From Lineus longissimus (taxonomy: Eukaryota; Nemertea; Pilidiophora; Heteronemertea; Lineidae): a stretch of DNA of 60,000 bases. Positions within the stretch are counted from its first letter, which is position 1. Every line of letters starts with the position of its first letter. The DNA is taken from the NCBI RefSeq assembly GCF_910592395.1, contig NC_088313.1, positions 12,728,437-12,788,436 of the forward strand, given 5' to 3'. A program made the position numbers and the translations under genes. Below are positions 9,101 to 15,402 of the stretch, in pieces. The notes under the pieces were generated by a model. It was not told the origin of the DNA, searched no databases, and saw only the letters and a list, made by a program, of their open reading frames with translations.

Positions 9101-11654
9101 TTAGTTTTGGTTCTGTTGCAAGTAATGTCATTATGACACACTGTCTTTGACATACGCATTTTGTATGGCGAGGATATCTGCGACAGCCAGAGAGGTGGTT
9201 TTTAGTTTTGGTTCTGTTGCAAGTAATGTCATTATGACACACTGTCTTTGACATGTGCATTTTGTATGGCGAGGATATCTGCGACAGCCAGAGAGGTGGT
9301 TTTTAGTTTTGGTTCTGTTGCAAGTAATGTCATTATGACACACTGTCTTTGACATGTGCATTTTGTATGGCGAGGATATCTGCGACAGCCAGAGAGGTGG
9401 TTTTTAGTTTTGGTTCTGTTGCAAGTAATGTCATTATGACACACTGTCTTTGACATGTGCATTTTGTATGGCGAGGATATCTGCGACAGCCAGAGAGGTG
9501 GTTTTTAGTTTTGGTTCTCGTCCTCAAGGTTGTGACTTCTTCTTCCTCTTCTTCTTCAGCGTTCGCTCTGCACTTGGAGGGGTCATTCTCCTAGGAGTAA
9601 TCCTCCTCCAAGGCGGGATGAGCGTATCATGCGTGCGACTACGGTTAGGCGCCAATTGGGTTTATTGGCCTAGTGGTCCGACTTTGGCGAGAGAGATAGA
9701 GTCCACGCAAGCTACTCATGTTTCTCACTTGGTGGGGTCTTAGCTTGCCCTGGCATAGACACCAGGTACAAGGAACCTCGGTTTTGAGTCTCATTCGAAG
9801 GACTGCGAAGAGCCAGGAATTTTGTTTCCTTGAAAGCCACGCCGGTTCATCCAGACATACGATCCCGGGTTCTCCCCGGGATCGAACCCGGGCCCTATTG
9901 CGTGGTGGCCAGCAGTGTAAACCACTAGGCCATGAGGCCAAGGTTGTGACTGTCTTCATGGATGTGACAATAGAGACAAGTTGTACTCAACTTGAATTTA
10001 TTGCGGGGTTTTACTTTTATTTTGTTGTAGGATGATACGAATATGGTCTTGTTCCAAAACTGTAACACTGTAGCAGTATTTAGTATGCCCATTGTTGTGT
10101 ATTTGCAGATTTCACAGGCTCGGCGCTCGAAAGTGAACCGTTCGCCTCAACATGGACACCGACATGGATGTTATGTACATGGGTTTTGAATAAGAGGCGA
10201 AAATGAGAACCGTCCTGTTGTGTCCTTTGATTGAAGGTAATAATCCCAAACATTTATTGCCCCGGAGCTACACAACGTCATCATATTCTGGAGCGGTCCT
10301 CATGAACAGAGTGAAGTTTTCAATGACAATTGATGTTAAATAAAAGCGACAGGACATCATGTGAAGATTCATATGATGAGATAGGTTCACTGAAATTCCA
10401 GGAGAAAATGTAGAATTGGGACCAATATAAAACATTTCTCATCAATATAATCTTGGAGCAGACTATAGACACTCACCCTTCATTTCTGCTACTGACTGAA
10501 ACACTGGGTAGGTAAACACGAATATCTTCGGTTCCAAGCAAGCTTCGGTGAAGGCAAATACTCTATTCTGGCTGTGAACAGCAAGGGCTCCAACACCATC
10601 CCCAGGACTTGGCAGTACGGACTCTTGTCCATCGCTATAGACAAACTTTACGCAGTTACCACACTTGAAACTTATGGTGTCTCTGTCGATGTATTCCGCC
10701 TTGGTACCAGTGTACCCCTGCGACCAGCTGGAAAAAATGAAGGTTTAAAGTCAGTGTTTGTTGACATTAAGTTAACCAACCATAAACATTTTCGACAAAG
10801 TTAGTTTAGGCGCTGACCAGTTATCATGCGTTTCACCTGAAACAAAAGGGTACAGTGGCTTCTGCTTATGGCATTGTCCAAAGTGAATTTGTCTTCACTC
10901 TGGCCTTCTGTTCGGAGTGTGTGCATTTGTTTTTGTTTGATGTTTGGGCTCTTCGATCTCGTTTGTCTTGGACGGTCTAACTAAACGTAAACCATTCATT
11001 CAGACCATAAATTGCCATTGGGGCATTTATTCATTTTATTGGCATCAGTTTGGATTATTCCAATTAGGGGCCTAGGCCTATCATGACCCCAGACATTGAG
11101 ACAATTTTCTGCTGAAAAGGAATGAAATATTGGCCGATGTCAGGCCTGCCTCAGAAGGAACCGATGCATACATTACGACACATAAGCAGTTGGCCCGGAA
11201 GTGGCGACGGTACGGTTTAGACAAAAATGGCCAATGCAATGCCAATGGGAATGGGTAGGTAGGCCTAGGCCTATAGCTATGGGAGACTGCTAATGTCAAT
11301 CACTCAATGTCAAATCTGCCAACTGAACTGGCAAGCCAAGCGAAGTAAGATGCAATCATTCCCGACTCAACATTTTACTAGCAGTCTCCCATAGACCATT
11401 TTCTAAACCATACTGTCGCTACTTTCCAGCCAACTGAAATATATCGCATAACGCATGACATGCATGAACGCCATGCATGCATAGGCCTATTCTTGAACAC
11501 AACCATGCACTGCATACATGCATCTGACATCTCAGATCTCTGCTAAAACATCTAAACCCAACTTTTTTGTAGGTATTTTTGTGGTCTTTCACGATTTGAG
11601 AACAAATATCGAGCAACAGATCTACCTCAACTGCAGGACTCCGATTTGATCCAT
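1..11654 (-). CDS. CFAP43: CFAP43 (WDR96) gene, N-terminal part, 10 coding exons, partial at left edge
   Basis: Cilia- and flagella-associated protein 43 is a WD-repeat protein of the axoneme. In known species it acts with CFAP44 in the tether complex of inner dynein arms and is needed for normal ciliary and sperm-tail beating. Ten minus-strand exons join in frame with GT-AG boundaries, giving about 550 residues of a protein that is about 1,660 residues in humans. Recalled human CFAP43 shares several short blocks in the same order: a W-x-Q-G-Y start, SLPEFE-x-x-x-W, SFNP-x-NWRQ-x-CL, AIAGLVG, YIGCE-x-G and SFSPNY-like segments. Exon coordinates and phases are listed separately. The gene continues left of position 1. 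Introns are loaded with transposable elements but the reading frame is unbroken, so the gene looks functional. CFAP44 or CFAP57 are less likely because the LPEFE/NWRQ/YIGCE series is specific in my recollection. Confidence 0.88.
165..900. other. CFAP43 intron 9
   Basis: Intron sequence, AT-rich, no ORF supported. It holds one half of a TTAA-type MITE near 437-540; otherwise I see nothing. Confidence 0.6.
437..540. repeat. TTAA-type MITE, partial copy
   Basis: TTAA at 437-440 is followed by GGGGTATGCCATTTGTAAT, and then by TACACAATGCTGTACTGCAGTTA. This matches the interior of the MITEs at 1,154 and 8,139. The far end is not recognisable, so the copy is truncated or decayed. Confidence 0.45.
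901..1130 (-). CDS. CFAP43: CFAP43 coding exon 9
   Basis: The 230-bp exon begins after CTTACAG and ends at GTAAGT. It encodes a classic WD strand (DGEVQAWDIESGKLL) and a following blade with VAVGSGAGHIYYIDF. It leaves two bases for exon 10. Confidence 0.87.
1154..1269. mobile_element. TTAA-type MITE, 116 bp
   Basis: The element starts AGGGTACGCCGTTCGT and ends ACGAACGGCGTAGGCCT, an imperfect inverted repeat. It is preceded by TTAA (1,150-1,153) and followed by TTAG, consistent with a mutated TTAA target duplication. It shares AGG...CCT ends with the Kolobok-like elements in this window. It lies in the intron just upstream of exon 9. Confidence 0.6.
1391..1599. repeat. 78-bp tandem repeat, about 2.7 copies
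   Basis: The phrase AGCCTTGTAT recurs at 1,431, 1,509 and 1,587, a period of 78 bp (26 codons). That is why long open frames appear on both strands here. It lies inside intron 8 of CFAP43; I see no sign that it is translated. Confidence 0.85.
1989..2075. mobile_element. 87-bp palindromic MITE, TA target
   Basis: Nearly the whole element is inverted repeat: it starts CAGGGTGGCCCAGAATTATT and ends with the complement. It is flanked by TA on both sides. A second copy of the same length lies at 55,643-55,729. The form and TA target suggest a Tc1/mariner-type non-autonomous element. Confidence 0.75.
2096..2212 (-). CDS. CFAP43: CFAP43 coding exon 8
   Basis: The 117-bp exon is phase 0 at both ends, with an ATTGCAG acceptor and a GTAGGT donor. 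It encodes GTIHLYDP, then a segment ending in a β-strand (ETVV). The next donor candidate, GTACTT five bases on, would break phase with exon 9. A TA-flanked 87-bp MITE sits 20 bp downstream of the donor. Confidence 0.8.
2213..2611. other. CFAP43 intron 7, right-hand stretch with no gene
   Basis: Intron DNA with a T-rich tract containing repeated GCCCTTTTTT phrases around 2,510-2,580. No coding or structured feature is supported. Confidence 0.5.
2612..2801. repeat. 31-bp minisatellite, left part (split by Kolobok-like element)
   Basis: About six copies of a ~31-bp unit containing CACCACTTGACAATTGGTGG, itself an imperfect palindrome. The array resumes at 4,191-4,275 after the Kolobok-like insertion. 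Confidence 0.85.
3103..3408 (+). CDS. THAP-domain protein of the Kolobok-like element, copy 1
   Basis: A 101-residue ORF, nearly all of it a THAP zinc-binding DNA-binding domain. C4 and C9 form C-x4-C, with C59 and H62 in LCSDHF as the second ligand pair, P29 in HEFPKP, and the conserved W40. THAP domains bind element ends in P- and Kolobok-type transposases. Here the protein stops soon after the domain, so it could bind DNA but not cut it. The same stop is present in copy 2. Differences from copy 2 are D12A and K81E, neither touching the zinc ligands. Whether it is spliced to more exons is unknown. Confidence 0.75.
   Translation: MVYCVAPNCVKDSTKNNRMTDGTHFHEFPKPVERERRKLWIRKCKRLECWKPGPSAKLCSDHFIDTDYHMKPDICIQLNIKCHLLKTAVPTMSIAFNARGC
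3584..3955 (-). pseudogene. Acidic plus Cys-rich reading frame antisense in Kolobok-like element, copy 1 (P2X7 C-domain-like?)
   Basis: One minus-strand frame from ATG at 3,955: 50 residues rich in Ser, Glu and Asp containing EGYLNVEPYMFEPL, then a TAG at 3,803-3,805, then 71 further open residues with CRCITCMIFEQ and YCFASSVLYRQL. The Y-x-F-E-P phrase and the later CIT...VL spacing recall the intracellular domain of P2X7 receptors (Pfam P2RX7_C as I remember it), which also occurs in stand-alone invertebrate proteins. The identity is an inference; the WC-x-C centre of that domain is not seen. The TAG could lie in an intron or be a true break. Both halves and the TAG are kept in copy 2. Confidence 0.35.
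4191..4275. repeat. 31-bp minisatellite, right part
   Basis: Continuation of the array at 2,612-2,801 beyond the Kolobok-like element, with about 2.7 units of the variant CATCACTTGATAATTGGTGG. Confidence 0.85.
4276..4599. other. CFAP43 intron 7, left part with poly-G run
   Basis: Intron DNA holding a run of about 16 G at 4,384-4,399, a likely length-variable site. The SINE 5' target duplicate (AAAACTTA) is at 4,592-4,599. Nothing else is seen. Confidence 0.5.
4600..5029 (+). mobile_element. tRNA-derived SINE, copy 1
   Basis: A decayed tRNA-like head (TGCCTAGTGGTTAACAATGC, A-box region) is followed by a body shared with the copies at 7,381 and 9,538 (for example AAGTGAGAAACATGAGTAGC) and a (GAA)n tail. 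Flanking AAAACTTA at 4,592-4,599 and 5,030-5,037 is a probable target duplication. The right copy overlaps the exon 7 splice donor of CFAP43. Confidence 0.8.
5039..5262 (-). CDS. CFAP43: CFAP43 coding exon 7, donor overlapped by a SINE target duplication
   Basis: The 224-bp exon begins after TTATTTTCAG and ends at GTAAGT in phase 0. It encodes a WD blade with LYAGGEDGTIRTL and SIAFSPNYSQLAVGS. The donor lies inside the 3' target-site duplication of the SINE at 4,600-5,029, whose GAA-rich tail starts three bases into the intron beyond GTAAGT. The donor sequence itself is intact. Confidence 0.85.
5300..5590 (-). pseudogene. LINE 3' end (CR1/L2-like reverse transcriptase tail)
   Basis: The minus-strand frame encodes FGGRAFSRSAPRLWNSL, the typical C-terminal motif of CR1/L2/jockey-type LINE polyproteins. 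It then runs into a short 3' UTR and an ATT-rich tail near 5,310-5,320. Only the last ~85 codons remain. It is a 5'-truncated insertion in intron 6. Confidence 0.6.
5627..5999. mobile_element. MITE with CAATAGCATTCCGCGAAG ends, copy 1 (373 bp)
   Basis: Starts CAATAGCATTCCGCGAAG and ends CTTTGCGGAATGCTATTG, an 18-bp inverted repeat with one mismatch. ACCA on both sides may be the target duplication. Copy 2 lies at 18,089-18,468 with a very similar interior. No coding capacity. Confidence 0.78.
6130..6161. repeat. (ATC)n microsatellite
   Basis: A short run of CAT/ATC triplets in intron 6, next to exon 6. Confidence 0.9.
6207..6321 (-). CDS. CFAP43: CFAP43 coding exon 6
   Basis: The 115-bp exon begins after TTTTCAG and ends at GTAAGT. 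It encodes IDTEVMKVKMLHNPVV and a Lys/Glu-rich segment. The last base is A; with exon 7 it makes an in-frame Met. Confidence 0.8.
6322..7074. other. CFAP43 intron 5
   Basis: 753 bp with no ORF, repeat or RNA gene that I can support. Confidence 0.6.
7075..7339 (-). CDS. CFAP43: CFAP43 coding exon 5
   Basis: The 265-bp exon begins after CCTTCAG and ends at GTAAGT in phase 0. It encodes a charged loop, then AAIAGLVGQMAEEY and SHCWDAMGDVYIGCEGGQLI, matching the family blocks AIAGLVG and YIGCE-x-G. Confidence 0.88.
7381..7700 (+). mobile_element. tRNA-derived SINE, copy 2
   Basis: The head has AGTCTTGTGATTAACACTGC and a B-box-like GGGTTCGTTC. The body is collinear with the other two copies, including AAGTGAGAAACATAAGTAGC. 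The GAA tail is missing, so the 3' end is truncated or decayed. Confidence 0.75.
7793..7960 (-). CDS. CFAP43: CFAP43 coding exon 4
   Basis: The 168-bp exon lies between a TTGTTTCAG acceptor and a GTAAGT donor. It encodes a WD blade with SFNPTNWRQICLTTEKDIGV followed by W-N-I-E, conserved in the family. Phase agrees with both neighbours. Confidence 0.87.
8139..8367. mobile_element. TTAA-type MITE, 229 bp
   Basis: TTAA at 8,135-8,138 is followed by AGGCCTATGCCTTTCGT. The other end, ACGAACGGTGTACTCCT, is followed by TTAA at 8,368-8,371. The interior contains the TAACTGCACTACGGCATTGT phrase (reverse orientation) found in the copy at 1,154. The ends and target match the Kolobok-like elements. Confidence 0.72.
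8715..8808 (-). CDS. CFAP43: CFAP43 coding exon 3
   Basis: The 94-bp exon has a TCTTCCAG acceptor and a GTAAGT donor. It encodes GASLEFTHLAFSSSDYLVSV and then SLPEFEMTVW, the most diagnostic CFAP43 block seen here. The final Trp codon is split across the intron. Confidence 0.87.
9011..9516. repeat. 101-bp minisatellite, five copies
   Basis: GTTGCAAGTAATGTCATTAT recurs every 101 bp at about 9,013, 9,114, 9,215, 9,316 and 9,417. Copies 2-5 are almost identical; the first carries a few changes. Since 101 is not a multiple of three, the array gives overlapping shadow ORFs and is not coding. It lies in intron 2 of CFAP43. Confidence 0.92.
9538..9938 (-). mobile_element. tRNA-derived SINE, copy 3 (best preserved)
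   Basis: On the minus strand the head reads as a tRNA-like unit with A box TGGCCTAGTGG and B box GGGTTCGATCCC. The shared SINE body and a TTC/GAA-rich tail follow. A perfect 13-bp target duplication, CAAGGTTGTGACT, flanks it (9,525-9,537 and 9,939-9,951). The length is 401 bp. Pol III promoter boxes are intact, so it may be transcribable. Confidence 0.9.
9952..10476. other. CFAP43 intron 2, right part
   Basis: 525 bp of intron DNA with no feature supported. Confidence 0.5.
10477..10727 (-). CDS. CFAP43: CFAP43 coding exon 2
   Basis: The 251-bp exon has a TTTTTTCCAG acceptor and a GTGAGT donor. It encodes the first propeller blades, including a CGNCVKFVY segment and a conserved PKIFVFTYP strand. 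It enters with one base and leaves with one base (phase kept with exons 1 and 3). Confidence 0.85.
10728..11625. other. CFAP43 intron 1
   Basis: 898 bp. Contains GGCCTAGGCCTAT-type short repeats and the phrase AGCAGTCTCCCATAG in inverted copies near 11,276 and 11,381. No gene supported. Confidence 0.5.
11626..11654 (-). CDS. CFAP43: CFAP43 coding exon 1 (start codon)
   Basis: This holds the ATG and nine codons (MDQIGVLQL) plus two bases, ending at a GTAGAT donor. The two bases join the first base of exon 2 to make Ser, giving LQLSWSQGYTG, which matches the start of the CFAP43 propeller. The ATG is the nearest start upstream that splices in phase. No other in-phase exon was found further upstream, so the 5' UTR boundary is unknown. 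Confidence 0.7.
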
Positions 11655-12411
11655 TGTCTATATCAACTCAGACACGAATCTATGCATAGAAAAGCTAAGT
11701 TATTCCACCGAAAGTTTAGAAAGCAGCAGTCATTTTCTTGTTGCTAAGATTCCATGGATTCTGTTGTTTACATTCTTCTCGAAAAATCTCGGCGTTTCTC
11801 GTGCACCTGCCAAGAGAAAAACTAACGACCATCGGTGTTTAAAATTGCTGAAAAATATCAATTATATCGAAAAAGCTTGATATAATGACCACAGCTACTG
11901 CTAAATAATCGTTAAAAATCATTGAGTATCAATTTTTTTGGAAATAACTCTGGCTGACTTGAAATATAAACCAACTTGATCCCGTTTAGTTCAACAACCT
12001 CTGTGGAGGTGGCAGCACTTCCAGTGTTAAAGGGACACTGCTGCTATACGATGAAGACGCGGCAAACACCACGTCACCTTGGCAGTGACAGGGCCAACAT
12101 ATTTTTTACCATTAGTTCTTATTCAACTGAGGTGTAATTTCTGTGGTATTACGCTAATTGCAGCTATTTGATCCTAATTGCCTATATATATATATAAGTC
12201 AAGAGTCATGCCCGGGGTGGCTGTAGAAACCTTGCAATGGCTTCAGATTAGGGAGAGGGGGCATCTACTGACCCTATATGAGAGAATGTAAGCAGGTCTA
12301 AATTTCAAGCTCTAGAAAAAAAGGTGTTTGTTCCCTCTCAGTGTCCTTGCATGATTGGGTCCGTAAGGTAAAAAACATGCTTGTACTTTTTAAAGCAAGT
12401 TAGGGATTTTA
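11655..12411. other. CFAP43 upstream region
   Basis: Presumed 5' UTR and promoter by position only. No TATA box is evident at a suitable distance. A short TA-dinucleotide run lies at about 12,185-12,199. Confidence 0.35.
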
Positions 12412-12669
12412 ATGTTTTTATTCAAGAAATTTCCCGATTATTTGATTTTTTGTCAATATCATAAAGACGTATTTATTACTTATCACACTGAACCGGAAGA
12501 TATTATGTCTTTCTTTGTCACGCGGTTGAAGACACCGCTCATCCAAACTGACGAGCGTTTGTCTCCAGCCTCAAGATCCGACATCATACGTTCCTACCAC
12601 TTAGTCTATCGATCTTTGGCAGGTGGTACGAATTTCATGGCCATTGATGTTACCATTCCCCAGGTGTAG
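12412..12669 (+). other. Open frame of 85 codons, unrecognised
   Basis: ATG to TAG with a normal-looking residue mix (FPDYLIFCQYHKDVFITYH...). It ends in CAG-GTGTAG, which could instead be a splice donor. I recognise no family and see no paralogue in the window. It may be a chance ORF or an exon of a plus-strand gene. Confidence 0.2.
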
Positions 12670-13146
12670 ACAAATTAGGTCTACTCTCCGGTTAAGGACA
12701 GCTTATAACAACCACTGACCCGACAACTCACAAGACGCGCCGAACTAATCGTGTTACCACGCAGAGAAAGTGATAAAAAGATTAGAAGAAAGACTTTGGT
12801 ATGAATTAGGGGAAGTGATTTTGTCGATGTTGTCCCCATATGCAAAATATAATTCGCGGGGAAGATGATTTGTCTGGTTTGTGACTGAAAATGAAACCAT
12901 GCACTTGTCACAAAGACGTCACCCGGATTCTCATTCTGGTTGTGACTGTCCTCAGGATCAAAAACAACAGAACCTCACTCTTCGAATTGTCTGTATAACA
13001 TCAAATTAGATTGGATCTACTTAATAACATCAAGTATTCTCTAACCTATTTACTTTTTAACATCTGCATGTATATCTTGTTTTTTGAATCGTTGCATATA
13101 CATTCATTCAATATACATGTATAGAGAGTTTATTTATTCTTAATTT
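12670..13146. other. Intergenic stretch left of the foldback element
   Basis: No coding or repeat feature is supported; AT-rich towards 13,140. Confidence 0.4.
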
Positions 13147-13808
13147 GGGTCTGTGAAGTTAGCTCCCAGTTCCCAGGTCTGTGAAGTTAGCTCCCAGTTC
13201 CCAGTTCCCAGTTCCTTATTCGTGCCCATTTTGAAACATGGTATGTTTGAGTACGAATAAGGAACTAGGAAATGGGCTAATCATTTCCCAGTTCCCAATT
13301 CAAATTTCTTTCAAATATTAACCCTCCACAGTCCGATAACTCAACTTGGTGGTTTTAACCCTTTCCTACCAAGCTCCCGATTCAACTATCAGTGACTTTA
13401 ACCCTTTCTGACCCATTTCCCGGTTAAAAATACCAGCTCCTTATTCGTCTTAACTCATTTTAACGGCTTTATAACTCCATTTCCCAATTCATTTACAATC
13501 ACTTTAAAGGCCATATATCTAGGTTTTTTGCCATTTTCTGCTGTAAGACGATTTCAAAAGTGTACCTAACACTTTATACAATACAGAAAACCAAATGCAA
13601 TTAGCTCCATCCATTTTGAAGATATAGCCAATTATGTGTTTGACAACTTGATTACCTAATCAGGCTAGCAACTGGCTTGTTAGAGCCAGGCGGCGGGTTC
13701 AGCAAAAGTTGTGATGTAGATCAGGTTATCTGTACATGTCATGCAATCATAAAAGCAGGAGGGCCTTAATTAATTATGCACACCTGGAAGTAATGTGTTT
13801 CATTCACC

Positions 13809-14114
13809 ATGGTGTATTGTGTGGCTCCGAATTGTGTCAAGGCTAGCACAAAGAACAATCGAATGACGGATGGGACCCATTTTCATGAATTTCCAAAGCC
13901 AGTTGAACGAGAGAGGAGGAAGCTGTGGATTCGGAAGTGCAAACGTTTGGAGTGTTGGAAGCCTGGGCCTTCGGCCAAACTTTGCAGTGATCACTTTATC
14001 GATACGGATTATCACATGAAGCCGGATATCTGCATCCAACTGAATATCGAATGCCACTTGTTAAAAACAGCTGTTCCAACCATGTCAATTGCATTTAATG
14101 CCCGAGGCTGCTGA
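13809..14114 (+). CDS. THAP-domain protein of the Kolobok-like element, copy 2
   Basis: 101 residues with the same zinc ligands as copy 1 (C4, C9, C59, H62), W40 and the FPKP segment. It has A12 and E81 where copy 1 has D and K. It stops at the same place, shortly after the domain. It could act as a DNA-binding competitor or cofactor for a related full-length transposase; this is inference. Confidence 0.75.
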   Translation: MVYCVAPNCVKASTKNNRMTDGTHFHEFPKPVERERRKLWIRKCKRLECWKPGPSAKLCSDHFIDTDYHMKPDICIQLNIECHLLKTAVPTMSIAFNARGC

Positions 14115-14289
14115 GGTCGGTTGTTATACATAATGTGTAGGCCCTATTGGGGCCTGTGATACCGCATAGTGTCTTCTTGTGTTCCAGCCATAGCAAGGCG
14201 ACAGCGACACAGGTCAGTGTCAGTGACAGCCACTGTCAATGACAGATTATTGTCATCTGACATCTAGGCCTATCTAACGTTGCACGGCA

Positions 14290-14661
14290 TTATATCGTCA
14301 CGTCAAGATGATTGTGCATAATACCGTCACTTTTCAATAGTAGTTCAGCGTCATGACATAACTGGCGATACAACACAGACGAGGCGAAACAATATTGTGC
14401 AACATTAGTCTGCTCAAAAATCATACATGTTATGCATCTGCAACCGTCTATCAATGTCTTCTTTGCTATATCGGCAGGTCTGCCATGCAAATTGATTAAC
14501 CACAAATTCTAATCACTTTCGTCCGAATGATCACTCTCATTATGATCTAGTGATATTAATGGCTCGAACATGTACGGCTCAACGTTTAAATATCCTTCTG
14601 TATCGACCAAAACATCCTCAAATTCACTGCTCTCACTCTCTGAGCTGTATGCGGAAGCCAT
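14290..14661 (-). pseudogene. Acidic plus Cys-rich reading frame antisense, copy 2
   Basis: ATG at 14,661, 50 residues identical in protein sequence to copy 1 (two silent base changes), TAG at 14,509-14,511, then 71 open residues with CRCITCMIFEQ and SSVLYRQL. See copy 1 for the tentative P2X7-C likeness and its limits. Confidence 0.35.
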
Positions 14662-15402
14662 CTTGCTTTGTTCTGACTGGCCTGATACGTCATCAAAAAA
14701 TCCCTAGCGGCCACATGTGGAACTAATCTAAAGTTGTGTGTGGTGGGAAATTCAAATAGTTTAAAATTGAAAATTGAAATAACTAAATAATGACTTTATT
14801 ATTAGAATTTTTTAATGTCTGGGATCTTGTTTTTTTACCCTCAACATATTTCATGAGTATCAAGCATGTTTTCAAACCTTGATATATGGCCTTTAACCCT
14901 TTCTGACGCTATTTCCAGTTCAAAATGCCAGTTCCTTATTCGTCTTAACGCATTTTAACCATTTATAAGTCCATTTCCCGATTCAAGTACTGGCTCCCAA
15001 TTCAGCTACAAGTCACTTTAACCCTTTTTGACTCCATTTCCCGGTTCAAAATGCCAGTTCCTTATTCGTCTTAACTCATTTTAGCCATTTATAAGTCCAT
15101 TTCCCGATTCAAATACTGGCTCCCAATTCAGCTACAAGTCACTTTAACCCTTTTTGACTCCATTTCCCGGTTCAAAAACCAGCTACTTATTCGTCTTAAC
15201 TCATTTTAACCCTCTATAACTGTTTTTCCCGATTCAAATGCTGGCTCACAATTCAGCTACAAGTCACTTTAACTCGTTCTGATTCCATTTAGATCATTTG
15301 CAAGTCACTTTAACCCTTTCTAAGCCCATTTCCGGGTTAAAAAAACAGCTACTTATTTGTCTTAACTCATTTTAGCCCTTTATAACTCTATTTCCCGATT
15401 CA

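Larger units (their letters stand above)
13508..14892 (+). mobile_element. Kolobok-like DNA transposon, copy 2 (1,385 bp)
   Basis: Ends AGGCCATATATC and GATATATGGCCT, flanked by TTAA at 13,504-13,507 and 14,893-14,896. The restored empty site reads CACTTTAACCCTTTCTGA, exactly the phrase found in uninterrupted neighbouring units of the foldback array. It is nearly identical to copy 1 over its full length, so both come from a recent common source. Confidence 0.78.

Noticed and set aside
9030-9527. A ladder of overlapping minus-strand ORFs of 64-83 codons starting MHMSKTVCHND
   Set aside because: They are products of the 101-bp tandem repeat, shifted by one frame per unit, inside a CFAP43 intron.
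9860-9938. Possible tRNA gene on the minus strand with clear A and B boxes
   Set aside because: It is the head of a SINE with a 13-bp target duplication; the acceptor and anticodon arms do not fold as a proper tRNA.
11730-11760. RFX X-box-like half site (GTTGCTA) upstream of the ciliary gene
   Set aside because: Only one half-site fits; the second half does not match the RRNRAC side, so it is too weak to call.
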